DNA of 64,000 nucleotides from Prolixibacteraceae bacterium (GTDB lineage: Bacteria > Bacteroidota > Bacteroidia > Bacteroidales > Prolixibacteraceae). The notes below the pieces were generated by a model. The model made no database searches. It worked only from the letters and a program-made list of their open reading frames with translations, and was not told where the DNA came from. The position numbers and the translations under genes were made by a program. Where the stretch lies: contig CANJNY010000001.1 in the NCBI GenBank assembly GCA_947475715.1, positions 54,858 to 118,857 on the forward strand, read 5' to 3'. Positions 1-9,017 of the stretch are shown one piece after another. Every line of letters begins with the position of its first letter. Within the stretch, counting starts at the first letter, position 1.

Positions 1-1
1 G

Positions 2-268
2 GACAATAAATTTCATAAACTGATTGCAGAAGCTGCACATAATTTCCCGCTTCTGGTCGTTATGAATCCGATATATTCCCTGATGCCAAAGTTTGTCGAT
101 TACGTATACGGGAAAACAGAGAACCGAAAGGAGAATACCCTTAAATTTCATTGGGATATTTTTCAGGCGATTGAACAGAAAGACGAAACCAACGTGAGAA
201 CGATTATGAAGGAGCATCTCTCATTTACCGAACAGACCTTTATGAATTCCTATAAAACGAAAGAGTAA
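2..268 (+). CDS. GntR-family regulator, C-terminal FCD domain (5' truncated by window edge)
   Basis: This is the 3' end of a gene that starts before the window. The frame is open from base 2 and ends at a stop at 266-268. The visible residues begin DNKFHKLIAEAAHN, which has the pattern of the last helices of the FCD ligand-binding domain of FadR-subfamily GntR regulators (FH..I..A..N, then a helix ending in M..H). The DNA-binding winged helix would lie upstream and is not seen. Regulators of this type usually sense a sugar acid or a related small acid. Its position just before a sugar-oxidoreductase cluster on the same strand suggests that it controls the genes that follow, but this is inferred from position only. 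An ATG at base 62 is internal and is not the true start. Confidence 0.75.
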   Translation, partial: DNKFHKLIAEAAHNFPLLVVMNPIYSLMPKFVDYVYGKTENRKENTLKFHWDIFQAIEQKDETNVRTIMKEHLSFTEQTFMNSYKTKE

Positions 269-309
269 AACCAGACATAAAACATATTCATTTACATATA
301 ATCTTCAAT

Positions 310-1929
310 ATGAATACAAAACCAATTAAATTAATTGTTCTTATAACCCTTTTTATTGCATTTTTTGCCTCAACAATTCAGGCTGAGAATGATAACACTG
401 CCCAAAAGATCAAAGTTTCCCTTCAAAAAAGGCTCCCCTCCGATTCAGTGAAAGGGGCAACAGTCATCGCCCAGGATATCCAGGAATGGAATCCCAAAGA
501 GACCGCTATTATTATCTGTGATATGTGGAATCAGCACTGGTGCAAGGGAGCCACGGCGCGGGTTGGTGAGATGGCGCCGGCGATGAATAATGTACTCACG
601 ATTGCCCGAAGTAAGGGGGTACTCATTGTGCATGCCCCCAGTGATTGTATCAAATATTACAAAAATCATTCTGCCAGAAAACTGGCTCAGAAATTCAGAA
701 GTCATAAAGCTGAAAAGCTGGTGTGTGATGATAAACTTCTATCCGAAAAAGATGCCGTATGGCCAATCGATCAATCCGACGGCGGATGTGATTGTTTCCC
801 GACATGTAAGGAGGCAGGACCATGGACTCATGAGATTGATGACCTGAAAATACTGGATTCCGATGCGATCAGCGATTCGGGCGTGGAGATTGCCGGTCTC
901 TTTGATCAGAAGAAAATAAAAAACGTAATCCTGATGGGAGTTCACACCAATATGTGCGTGATTGGGCGGTCGTTCGGGTTACGGAATATGGTTCGTCTAG
1001 GAATGAACGTCGTCTTAATGCGTGACCTCACCGATACGATGTACGATTCAAAACAATGGCCGATCGTATCACACTTTACAGGGAACAGCCTCGTGAATGA
1101 ATATATCGAGAAGTTCGTCTGCCCCACAATGGTCTCCACCGATTTTACCGGTGAAAAGCAATTCAGGTTCAAGGAAGACCATCGTCGGGTAATTGCGTTT
1201 ATTACTGCCGAAAATGAGTACCGAACCAATCAGCGTTTTCCCGAATTTGCCCATGAATTATTGCTGTTCAAAAATATGAATTGCGAGTTTGCATTCGGAA
1301 AACCGGTTTCTGAAGGACCGGGAGTGCATAATATTGAAAATCTTCAGATTTTAAACGATGCCGATCTTGTGGTTACCTGCATTCGCCGTCGTGCCTTAGA
1401 GCCCGATAAAATGAAGCTAATTAAAGATTATATGAACTCCGGAAAACCGGTTCTGGCGATCCGGACATCAAGTCACGCCTTTGATGCCAAAGGAAATGTC
1501 ACCAGATCGGGTGGTGGTGTCGTAGCTTCCAATGTCCCGGTTTCAGACCAGCTCGCCCAATGGCCGGAGTTTGACAAGGAGGTATTGGGGGGAAACTACC
1601 AGGGGCATTACGGGCATCTTAAAAAAGGAACCGACATTGCTCTTGTTCCCGGAATGGAAAATCACCCCATCCTAAAAGGAGTTCCCGCCGAAGGATTCGT
1701 CAGCCCGGGATGGCTGTATATCAATCGCCCCCTCCGCTCCGAAAACATCCAGATTTTGCTTACCGGAGCCATCCCCGGACAACCTGTACAACCACTGCTA
1801 TGGATAAATAATCGCGAAAAAGGGGAGGTAATTTACACTTCATTAGGGCATTGGGACGACTGGCAAATAGAGAGTTTTAGAAACATCATGTTTAATAGTG
1901 TCGATTTTCTGCTGAAGAATTCAAAGTAA
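310..1929 (+). CDS. Secreted isochorismatase-fold cysteine hydrolase fused to a ThuA-like domain
   Basis: The protein has 539 residues with a signal peptide (about 1-25, ending TIQA). Residues about 60-270 have the isochorismatase/nicotinamidase fold: IIICDMWNQHW carries the probable catalytic Asp (D71), and TNMCVIGRSFG carries the probable nucleophile Cys (about C216). A cysteine-rich insert (GCDCFPTC, about 159-166) lies between them and may bind metal or form disulfides. Residues about 290-539 resemble ThuA-like, glutamine-amidotransferase-fold proteins, with the typical end IYTSLGHWDDW followed by F..I.FN. ThuA proteins take part in keto-sugar metabolism together with the Gfo/Idh/MocA protein ThuB. 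A Gfo/Idh/MocA gene lies two genes downstream here. A close full-length paralogue lies at 9018-10640. The substrate of the cysteine hydrolase half is unknown. The domain calls are fairly secure; the combined function is not. Confidence 0.8.
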   Translation: MNTKPIKLIVLITLFIAFFASTIQAENDNTAQKIKVSLQKRLPSDSVKGATVIAQDIQEWNPKETAIIICDMWNQHWCKGATARVGEMAPAMNNVLTIARSKGVLIVHAPSDCIKYYKNHSARKLAQKFRSHKAEKLVCDDKLLSEKDAVWPIDQSDGGCDCFPTCKEAGPWTHEIDDLKILDSDAISDSGVEIAGLFDQKKIKNVILMGVHTNMCVIGRSFGLRNMVRLGMNVVLMRDLTDTMYDSKQWPIVSHFTGNSLVNEYIEKFVCPTMVSTDFTGEKQFRFKEDHRRVIAFITAENEYRTNQRFPEFAHELLLFKNMNCEFAFGKPVSEGPGVHNIENLQILNDADLVVTCIRRRALEPDKMKLIKDYMNSGKPVLAIRTSSHAFDAKGNVTRSGGGVVASNVPVSDQLAQWPEFDKEVLGGNYQGHYGHLKKGTDIALVPGMENHPILKGVPAEGFVSPGWLYINRPLRSENIQILLTGAIPGQPVQPLLWINNREKGEVIYTSLGHWDDWQIESFRNIMFNSVDFLLKNSK

Positions 1930-1935
1930 TACGAG

Positions 1936-1959
1936 ATCAAAAAAGCAAAATTTTTTGAT
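1936..1959 (+). terminator. A/T-rich hairpin, possible weak terminator
   Basis: A perfect 9-bp inverted repeat (ATCAAAAAA and TTTTTTGAT) with a 6-base loop starts 7 bases after the stop of the isochorismatase-ThuA gene. The 3' arm itself is T-rich, as in an intrinsic terminator, but the stem has only one G:C pair and would be weak. It may only reduce read-through. Confidence 0.35.
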
Positions 1960-2084
1960 ACCCCAAATTAGGTACCTAAAGCAACATGACCAATGAAACG
2001 AGCCCTGAATAATATTTTTATAATTAACCAGATAATAATCGGTGGCAAGTTATATCAGACCATTAAAATCCAACTAATTAACTG

Positions 2085-4289
2085 ATGAAAAACAACCCTC
2101 TTCGTCGATTACCTTTTTGCCTTTTACTGATATTTTCACTTACAGTATTTCAGGGAATTGCCAAAGGATCTCAAGGAAAGATCGTTCTTAGCTGTAAAGC
2201 CGATAATGATCTCTATCTGACTTTAAAAGGGAATAAGATTCCATGCATGAGGTACAATTCACCCGAAGAGGCAATAAATAATGCATTAGAAAGTTCGGGT
2301 GTTCTTATCCTTGCAGATGGTTATCCGGACCAAACAACAGTTATAAGCACCACGCTTTTTGAAGTGGCTCAAAATAGAAACCTGCGGTTATTTGTGGAAT
2401 ATCCCTCTTCAATTCCGGGACTGAAAATTGGAAAACCCAGTTCAGCTTCCCTTGAACGGGTAGTTGTTTCTTCGGATTCACTGAAAGGTTTGAATAAACT
2501 GCAGATCCTCGCCTTTCATGATTGCCATTTCGTTCCGGTTTTGGCAGAAAATCCACTATTGGTAATCAGTAAAGTTGCCGGATTCGACAAGGCGGTTTAT
2601 GGATTGAATAAAGATTCAACCTTTAGCGCAATCTTATTTGAAAACCCTTCAGAACAGCTACTGATCTCGACAACAAAATTAAGTCAGTTTATCACAGCCC
2701 GATACGCTCCGGCAAAGGGGATACAGGTTATCTGGAGTTATATTTTAAACTGGATTAATAAGAATGGAACTGTTTTCCCACCATTAACGTGGAATCCATC
2801 GGTACGTCCAAGCTATTCTGCAACTGAAAAACTACAGCCGAATGCCGGAAGGCTGGCTGTCCAGCGCGGAATCGACTGGCACCTGAAAGCCAAAATGGTA
2901 CTTAATGCACAGGGGTGGGAGGAGTATAAAGAATTATGGAAACTCAATGACTCCAATATGCATACCACTGTTGAAGCCATCGATAACGCGGCTCCACAGC
3001 CCAAATCCGCGGTTGGCGACGGAACTTATGGCGTACTCGAAGGAGTTGCTTCAAAAATTCTTCCTGATGGAAGTCAGCCCACCAGATGGTGGCTTCGCAG
3101 CGACTCGAACGGCGAAAGCTCCATGGCCTTTGCACTGCGCTGGAAAATGGACGGCGACAAAAAAAGCAAACAGATTGCAGGAAATCTTCTTGACTGGCTC
3201 TATTTTAAATCGGGATTATTTCAAACCGACTCCACAAAATCCAATTACGGTCTGCTGTTATGGGCTCCCGGACAGGCACAGGCTCTTTACCAGGACAATG
3301 ATATTAAGGCAATTCTTGGTTGCATGGGAACATCTGCCATACTAGAAACAGACCGGTGGGACGAAGTGTTGGTAAAAGACATCCTTGCAAATTTCAGAAC
3401 CACAGGGGTAAACGGATTCCGGGGAGGCCGAATAGAAAATCCCGATTTACTGCGTGATGGGTGGCAAAAATATTGGAATGCAAATACCATTTTATACCAG
3501 CCTCATTATGAAGCCTGGACCTGGGCTTCCTACCTGTGGCTATACGACAAGACCCATTGGAAACCGCTTCTCGAGCGTACCCGGATGGCAATCACCATGA
3601 TGATGAAAGCATACCCCAACAACTGGAGATGGACAAACGGAATTCAGCAGGAGCGCGGAAGGATGTTGCTTCCTCTGGCGTGGCTGATAAGAATCGATGA
3701 CCGTGCTGAATACCGTTCCTGGCTCAAACAGATCGCCACAGATATTGAAAAATGTCAGGATAGCTCAGGGGCAATTCGTGAAGAACTTGGAGCCTTGGAT
3801 CATGGAGATATGGCACCTAACACCTCAAATGAAAGTTATGGAAGCGGAGAGGCGTCACTTATTCAGCAGAACGGAGATGCCATATCAGACCTTTTATACA
3901 CCTGTAATTTTACCTCCTTAGGCCTTAATGAAGCCTATGCCGCAACAGGCGATCCACAATACAAAAGAATGGCTGACAAACTCTCAGAGTTTCTGATTCG
4001 GATTCAGGTAAAAAGTGAAAAACACAACGAATTAGATGGAGGTTGGTTCCGAGCCTTTGATTACCGTCAGTGGGAATACTGGGGATCGAATGCAGATTCA
4101 GGATGGGGCGCCTGGTCAATCGAAGTTGGGTGGACCCAGGCGTGGGTACCATCAGTTCTGGCCATGAGAGAACTAAAGATTAATCTTTGGGACCTTACAA
4201 AAGGCAGTAAAGCCGGAGATACATTTGTAAACATTCGAAAACAAATGATACCGGATGAGCTGATCATTAAGATGAATAATATCCAATAA
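2085..4289 (+). CDS. Secreted (alpha/alpha)-barrel glycosidase-like protein of unknown family
   Basis: The protein has 734 residues with a signal peptide of about 28. Residues about 30-260 look like an alternating alpha/beta domain (KIVLSC, GVLILADGY and FVEYPSSIP resemble the strands of a flavodoxin- or amidotransferase-like fold). Residues about 270-720 are rich in Trp and helices, with repeated patterns such as WHLKAKMVLN, WAPGQAQALY and GWGAWSIEVGW, as in six-hairpin (alpha/alpha)6 glycosidases. Possible acidic catalytic residues lie in NGIQQERGRM and REELGALDHGDM, but I cannot assign them. It lies between the isochorismatase-ThuA gene and an exported Gfo/Idh/MocA gene, so it may act on the same glycoside. 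I do not recognise a named family; heparinase- or GH88-like folds are alternatives. Confidence 0.55.
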   Translation: MKNNPLRRLPFCLLLIFSLTVFQGIAKGSQGKIVLSCKADNDLYLTLKGNKIPCMRYNSPEEAINNALESSGVLILADGYPDQTTVISTTLFEVAQNRNLRLFVEYPSSIPGLKIGKPSSASLERVVVSSDSLKGLNKLQILAFHDCHFVPVLAENPLLVISKVAGFDKAVYGLNKDSTFSAILFENPSEQLLISTTKLSQFITARYAPAKGIQVIWSYILNWINKNGTVFPPLTWNPSVRPSYSATEKLQPNAGRLAVQRGIDWHLKAKMVLNAQGWEEYKELWKLNDSNMHTTVEAIDNAAPQPKSAVGDGTYGVLEGVASKILPDGSQPTRWWLRSDSNGESSMAFALRWKMDGDKKSKQIAGNLLDWLYFKSGLFQTDSTKSNYGLLLWAPGQAQALYQDNDIKAILGCMGTSAILETDRWDEVLVKDILANFRTTGVNGFRGGRIENPDLLRDGWQKYWNANTILYQPHYEAWTWASYLWLYDKTHWKPLLERTRMAITMMMKAYPNNWRWTNGIQQERGRMLLPLAWLIRIDDRAEYRSWLKQIATDIEKCQDSSGAIREELGALDHGDMAPNTSNESYGSGEASLIQQNGDAISDLLYTCNFTSLGLNEAYAATGDPQYKRMADKLSEFLIRIQVKSEKHNELDGGWFRAFDYRQWEYWGSNADSGWGAWSIEVGWTQAWVPSVLAMRELKINLWDLTKGSKAGDTFVNIRKQMIPDELIIKMNNIQ

Positions 4290-4353
4290 ACACGCATATA
4301 GCCGTTTAACAATTTTAATATAACTCAAACTATCAATATCAAACTTCAAAAAA

Positions 4354-5715
4354 ATGGAAAGACGTAATTTCATTGAAAAGGCGGTAATCGGAACTACAGG
4401 GATTTCGCTCGGCACCTCAACAGGACTTCTTGCAGGAAATATCAAGGGAGCAAATGATAAAATTGTTCTGGCATTAATAGGATCGGGAGGTCGTGGTACC
4501 GGTACCATAATTAATTGTTGCAAAATAAATGACAATGTGGTCATCAAAACAATCTGTGATGTAAATGATATTAAGGCCGCCAACGCCATAAGCGCCGTTG
4601 AGAAGGAGCTTGGATATAAACCTCAGCGTTCACATAATATGAAGGAGGTTTTTAATGATAAGGATATTGATGCCGTGTGGATTTCGACCCCTGAACATTG
4701 GCATGCATTAGCGACTATATGGGCCTGTCAGGCAGGCAAAGATGTGTATGTTGAAAAAAATCCTACCGTCAGTGTTTGGGAGGGGCGCAAAATGGTCGAA
4801 GCAGCAAAGAAATACAATCGTATTGTTCAGGTTGGTTTTCAAAACAGGAGCGCTCCCTATGCTTTTTCGGCACGCGAATATATAAAAAGCGGCAAACTGG
4901 GTCAGATTGTCCACGTAAAATCATACAATATGCTGGGAGGTTCCAAATGGGAGCCTCAACCTGATGCCCCGGTTCCGGCAGGACTTGATTGGGATCAGTG
5001 GCTTGGACCGGCCCCTTTTGTTCCCTTTAATCCGGGAATTCACGACATGGAAGGACGAGGCGGCTGGGGAAATTTCTGGGCATACAGCGGCGGTCATATG
5101 GCCGATGATGCCAGTCATGTTCTCGATCTGGCACGGATGGTACTTGGTGATCCGGGTCACCCGAAAGCCATTTATGGCTGGGGAGGGAATAACGCCTGGG
5201 GATCGAACCGTGAGGTGCCGGAAATTCAGACGGTTACTTACGATTTTGAGAAATTTGCACTCACCTGCGTCAGTGGAAATGCGACCAATTACATGAAGAA
5301 GACACCTCAGAATATTCGTATGGATCCCACGTTGTTCCCCGACTGGAGGACCAACGCCACCCGAACGGAGATTTACGGTACCGAAGGACTCATGTACCTC
5401 GGCAGGCATGGAGGTGGCTGGCAGGTAAAAGGTGAAGATTCGGTACTGATAGCCCAGGGAGGAGGAATCTTCCCGGATAATGATCATCAGAAGGATTTTA
5501 TTGAATCGCTTCGAACCCAAAAAAATCCGAATGGCGATGTGGAGCAAGCGCACCTAAGTGCATCGCTGATCCATTTTGGAAATATCGCCTATCGCGTTAA
5601 TAATAAACAACTGAACTTTGACGGAGTAACTGAACGATTTGTTGGTAATGAGGCTGCGAATAATCTGCTCAGAAGATCCTACCGGGATAATTACAAAATA
5701 CAGGATAAAATATAA
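4354..5715 (+). CDS. Tat-exported Gfo/Idh/MocA-family oxidoreductase (copy 1)
   Basis: The protein has 453 residues. The N-terminus MERRNFIEKAVIGTTG has a twin-arginine signal, so the protein is exported folded, probably with its NAD(P) cofactor. The Rossmann fold begins at about residue 38 (IVLALIGSGGRGT, a GxGxxG-like turn). The family signature STPEHWHALAT is followed by VEKNPT, where most members have EKP; the Lys thought to take part in catalysis is kept. The C-terminal half is the usual Gfo/Idh/MocA alpha/beta sheet domain. Family members oxidise or reduce sugar hydroxyls, and a few use the NAD cycle to cleave glycosides (GH109). A close paralogue with long identical stretches lies at 10776-12125, next to the second isochorismatase-ThuA gene. 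An exported ThuB-like keto-sugar role is an inference. Confidence 0.88.
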   Translation: MERRNFIEKAVIGTTGISLGTSTGLLAGNIKGANDKIVLALIGSGGRGTGTIINCCKINDNVVIKTICDVNDIKAANAISAVEKELGYKPQRSHNMKEVFNDKDIDAVWISTPEHWHALATIWACQAGKDVYVEKNPTVSVWEGRKMVEAAKKYNRIVQVGFQNRSAPYAFSAREYIKSGKLGQIVHVKSYNMLGGSKWEPQPDAPVPAGLDWDQWLGPAPFVPFNPGIHDMEGRGGWGNFWAYSGGHMADDASHVLDLARMVLGDPGHPKAIYGWGGNNAWGSNREVPEIQTVTYDFEKFALTCVSGNATNYMKKTPQNIRMDPTLFPDWRTNATRTEIYGTEGLMYLGRHGGGWQVKGEDSVLIAQGGGIFPDNDHQKDFIESLRTQKNPNGDVEQAHLSASLIHFGNIAYRVNNKQLNFDGVTERFVGNEAANNLLRRSYRDNYKIQDKI

Positions 5716-5725
5716 ATAATCATTA

Positions 5726-5791
5726 GAGTGACCGGGTGACTGTTCAAGTCCTGAACAATCACCCCTTCACTATTCAGTCACCCGGTCACTC
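5726..5791. repeat. Perfect 17-bp inverted repeat with 32-base loop (REP-like unit or bidirectional terminator)
   Basis: GAGTGACCGGGTGACTG (5726-5742) is repeated exactly inverted as CAGTCACCCGGTCACTC (5775-5791). The loop holds a second small inverted repeat, GTTCA/TGAAC (5742-5756). The stem is much more G/C-rich than its surroundings and fills nearly the whole gap between the Gfo/Idh/MocA and aldo/keto reductase genes. It is followed by AAAAAAG rather than a T run on the + strand; read on the minus strand, the left flank is not T-rich either. It therefore resembles a REP/MITE-like unit or mRNA-stabilising hairpin more than a standard terminator. Confidence 0.7.
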
Positions 5792-5805
5792 CAAAAAAGA
5801 AAATC

Positions 5806-6852
5806 ATGGAAAAAAGAAAATGTAAAAATACCGATCTGAAACTTTCTCTCCTTGGAACTGGTTGCTGGACCTTTGGTGGAGGCACCTATTGGGGAAATCA
5901 GGATCAGAAAGATGTGAATGAAGTGGTTCATGCCTCCATTGATTTAGGGATCAATTATTTTGACACCGCGGAGGCTTACAACGATGGGCGAAGTGAATCT
6001 TCACTGGGTGAAGCCATTCGGGAAATCCAGAGAGATAAGGCCCTGATCGGCTCCAAAGTGAGCCCATCGAATTGTTATAAAGATACATTAATTAAACATT
6101 GTGAGAAATCCCTCAAACGGCTTCAAACAGATTATATCGATATCTATATGCTTCACTGGCCAATTCACCCTCACGCTATCAGGCATTTTACAAACAGACC
6201 CAACATCATCGAAAATCCACCCGAGATGGATGAAACCCTTGACGCTTTAAGGATCTTAAAAAAACAAGGGAAAATCCGCTATTTTGGAGTGAGCAATTTC
6301 AGCAGTAATCGTCTGAAAAATCTTCCGGAAGAGGAGATTACTGTGAATGAGCTTCCATACAACCTCCTTTGCCGCGCTATCGAATATGAGACCCTCCCGT
6401 ATTGCAAGGAGAAAGGGATTGGGGTAATCAGCTACATGGCGCTGCTTCAGGGAATTTTATCCGGCAAGTATACTTCAATTGAAGAGATCCCACTAATGCA
6501 GCGACGGACCCGTCACTTCGACAGCGCAAAAAACAGCGAATCCAGACATGATGAAGCCGGAGCGGAGAAAGAATTCCTCCTTGCCCTCGAAGGAATCAGA
6601 GCCATTTGCAAAAGTTCAGGTCTGTCAATGGCGGAGGTGGCCATTCAATGGATTATTCAGAATCCGGCGATTACCTGCACCCTGGCAGGGGCCAGAAATA
6701 TTGCCCAGCTGGAGGCCAATGTAAAAGCAGTTAGTGTAAAATTGAGTGCGGATATCCTGGCTGAACTGGACATTGCAACACAACGGCTGATGAATAAACT
6801 TGGTAATCACTTTGATTATTATGAGAGTGTGGAAAATGACCGTACCCTTTAA
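5806..6852 (+). CDS. Aldo/keto reductase
   Basis: The protein has 348 residues and no signal peptide, so it is cytosolic. The four catalytic residues of the family are visible: D53 (in NYFDTAEAY), Y58, K84 (in LIGSKVS) and H117 (in YMLHWP). RYFGVSNFS and the late segment with QWIIQNPAITCTLAGARN match the barrel strands and the NADPH-binding end of the family. The length is normal. It follows the exported Gfo/Idh/MocA gene across the hairpin repeat and probably reduces or oxidises a sugar carbonyl released by the pathway. The exact substrate cannot be read from the sequence. Confidence 0.9.
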   Translation: MEKRKCKNTDLKLSLLGTGCWTFGGGTYWGNQDQKDVNEVVHASIDLGINYFDTAEAYNDGRSESSLGEAIREIQRDKALIGSKVSPSNCYKDTLIKHCEKSLKRLQTDYIDIYMLHWPIHPHAIRHFTNRPNIIENPPEMDETLDALRILKKQGKIRYFGVSNFSSNRLKNLPEEEITVNELPYNLLCRAIEYETLPYCKEKGIGVISYMALLQGILSGKYTSIEEIPLMQRRTRHFDSAKNSESRHDEAGAEKEFLLALEGIRAICKSSGLSMAEVAIQWIIQNPAITCTLAGARNIAQLEANVKAVSVKLSADILAELDIATQRLMNKLGNHFDYYESVENDRTL

Positions 6853-7070
6853 ACGAAAATATACTTAACAAGATCTGACTATTGAATACAAGAAACGTCA
6901 ATCTAAAATAAGAATGGAAAAGTTGCTTAAAAAATAATCGAATATTTAAACGATTATAAATCGGGTTAATAACTTTCATAACGAAAAAGGGCACCATTGG
7001 AAAAGATCCAAAATTTAAACCAGTCAGATGACAGAAATAGATTTAATTAAATATTCTATAGGGTTCTAAA

Positions 7071-8963
7071 ATGTTTAACAACCTAAATTTTCATAAGTCA
7101 GTAACGATCCTGATGTTGCTTATTTCCTCTATACTGCAGGCTCAGGAGATACTGAAAATCAGTTCTCCTGATGGAAAAACAGAGAGTGAAATCACTTTAG
7201 CGGGAGGGAAATTATCTTGGAAAATGAATTACAATACTAAACCGGCAATTCTTTCCTCTGCTCTTGGTATAGGCAGATTTTCAGATGGGCTGCGTTTGAA
7301 AGAAGTAAAAGAGAGTAAGCATGACACCGTTTGGCATCCGGTGTGGGGTGAGAAAAGTAGTATACGGGATAATTACAATCAACTAAATATCCGTTTGGTT
7401 AAAAACACCGGAGATTGTCTGTATTGTTTTGATCGGGAGATCGACCTTGAAGTGCGGGCATATAATGAAGGGGTAGCTTTTCGATACAATCTTTTGGAAA
7501 TCTTAAAACAGGGAGCTGATCAGTCAGACCGGATAGATAAGGAGATGACAGAATTTACGTTACCTGAGAATACGAAAGCCTGGTTTACAGAGTGTGCACA
7601 ATGCCTGTATCAATTACTTCCTCTGTCGAATTGGCCGGATGAATGTGAGCGACCATTGACCTTAGAGCTGCCAAATGGACTTTATGTTTGTTTATCAGAA
7701 GCCGAATTGGTTGACTTTGCAAAGACCAAATTCGTTATCAGTGATAAAAAACAAAATACCATAGCTTGTGCGTTGTATGGGTCGGTAGAGAATGTAATTT
7801 CGTTTTCGAGTCCATGGCGGATCGTAATGGCCGCAGAGCAACCCGGGCAATTATTGGAAAATAATTTCATGATTTTAAATCTTAATAAGCCATGTGCAAT
7901 TCAAGATGTTTCGTGGATTAAACCCGGTAAAATAATGTGGGATCTGTCAAATTCAACCACTGGCAGCAAAGCTGCAGTTGATTACGCAGTTAAAAGGAAT
8001 ATGCAATATGTTCATATCGATGCGGGATGGTACGGATTTGAAGGAGGAGACAAAAGTGATGCGACAAAAGTAGCTGCTGATCCAATTGGCTACGCTACGA
8101 AAGGAAGTTTAGACATAGAAGAAGTGGTTAAGTATGGCAGGGAGCGTGGAATAGGTGTTTGGCTTTACGTTAATCAAAAACATTTAGCCAGACAGTTAGA
8201 TGATATCTTACCCGTATTTAAGAAATGGGGAATAAAAGGGATCAAATTCGGGTTTGTAGAGGTGGGTTCTCAATATTGGACAACATGGCTGCATGAGGCA
8301 GTTCGGAAATGTGCAAAATATGAGATTTTAGTAGAAATTCACGATGAGTATAGACCTACGGGGTATAACAGAACATACCCTAACTTATTATCAGTGGAAG
8401 GAATATTGAGTGAGATGACACCAGATGCCACCCATGATACCCGTTTGCCTTTTACTCGTTTTATTGCCGGAGCTGCTGATTTTACATTAGCCTATTATAC
8501 TACAACCGTCACAACTTATGGGCATCGTTTATCCTTGCCAATTGTGTTTTTCAATCCTATTCCACCTTTGTATTGCTATGATGGACCTGATAAATACCAG
8601 GGAGAACCTGAAATAGAGTTATGGGATAAAATGCCAACAACATGGGACGATACAAAAATATTGCAGGGGGATATCGGTAAATTCATAACGGTGGCACGGC
8701 GCTCAGGGAGTGACTGGTTTGTTGGCGCTATAACGAACAGTGAAAGCCGGACACTAAAAATCCCGTTATCGTTTTTGGAAAATAATGCCTCCTACACGGC
8801 AACTATCTATTCTGATGGCGGTTCAGAGATAAAAACAAGAACGCATGTAAAAGTTGAAAACAAGCGTGTTAAATCTAATCAAACACTTTCGATTGATCTG
8901 CAGCAGAGCGGCGGCGTAGCCTTAAAAATAGTAAAAGAATCACGGCTGTCCGATAAAAAATAA
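7071..8963 (+). CDS. GH97 glycoside hydrolase (non-retaining-type active site)
   Basis: The protein has 630 residues with a signal peptide of about 24 (ISSILQAQ). It has the GH97 layout: N-terminal beta-sandwich (ISSPDGKTE, then SIRDNYNQLNI), a TIM barrel from about residue 280 (YVHIDAGWYG, GVWLYVNQKH, GIKFGFVE, HDEYRPTGYNRTYPNL) and a C-terminal beta domain (SDWFVGAITNSESR). GH97 enzymes cleave alpha-glucosides or alpha-galactosides in the periplasm. Retaining members have a nucleophilic Asp in KxDF. Here that position is Gly (G394 in KFGF), unlike the second GH97 at 20597. The enzyme is therefore either of the inverting, SusB-like type or altered. The segment after the barrel (AGAADFTLAYYTTTV) also departs from the usual GP.DYTPG. 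It starts a run continuing into the next isochorismatase-ThuA gene. Confidence 0.85.
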   Translation: MFNNLNFHKSVTILMLLISSILQAQEILKISSPDGKTESEITLAGGKLSWKMNYNTKPAILSSALGIGRFSDGLRLKEVKESKHDTVWHPVWGEKSSIRDNYNQLNIRLVKNTGDCLYCFDREIDLEVRAYNEGVAFRYNLLEILKQGADQSDRIDKEMTEFTLPENTKAWFTECAQCLYQLLPLSNWPDECERPLTLELPNGLYVCLSEAELVDFAKTKFVISDKKQNTIACALYGSVENVISFSSPWRIVMAAEQPGQLLENNFMILNLNKPCAIQDVSWIKPGKIMWDLSNSTTGSKAAVDYAVKRNMQYVHIDAGWYGFEGGDKSDATKVAADPIGYATKGSLDIEEVVKYGRERGIGVWLYVNQKHLARQLDDILPVFKKWGIKGIKFGFVEVGSQYWTTWLHEAVRKCAKYEILVEIHDEYRPTGYNRTYPNLLSVEGILSEMTPDATHDTRLPFTRFIAGAADFTLAYYTTTVTTYGHRLSLPIVFFNPIPPLYCYDGPDKYQGEPEIELWDKMPTTWDDTKILQGDIGKFITVARRSGSDWFVGAITNSESRTLKIPLSFLENNASYTATIYSDGGSEIKTRTHVKVENKRVKSNQTLSIDLQQSGGVALKIVKESRLSDKK

Positions 8964-9017
8964 GCCCTATTTATGAAAATAAGTATTGAGAATATAAAAC
9001 TAACTAAATTAATCGTT

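Noticed and set aside
4921..5553. 210-codon minus-strand open frame
   Set aside because: It lies fully inside the Gfo/Idh/MocA gene on the other strand; the protein has no domain pattern and is a codon-bias shadow.
8973..9017. Upstream ATG for the second isochorismatase-ThuA gene
   Set aside because: It lengthens the signal peptide n-region, while the ATG at 9018 gives the same length as the paralogue.
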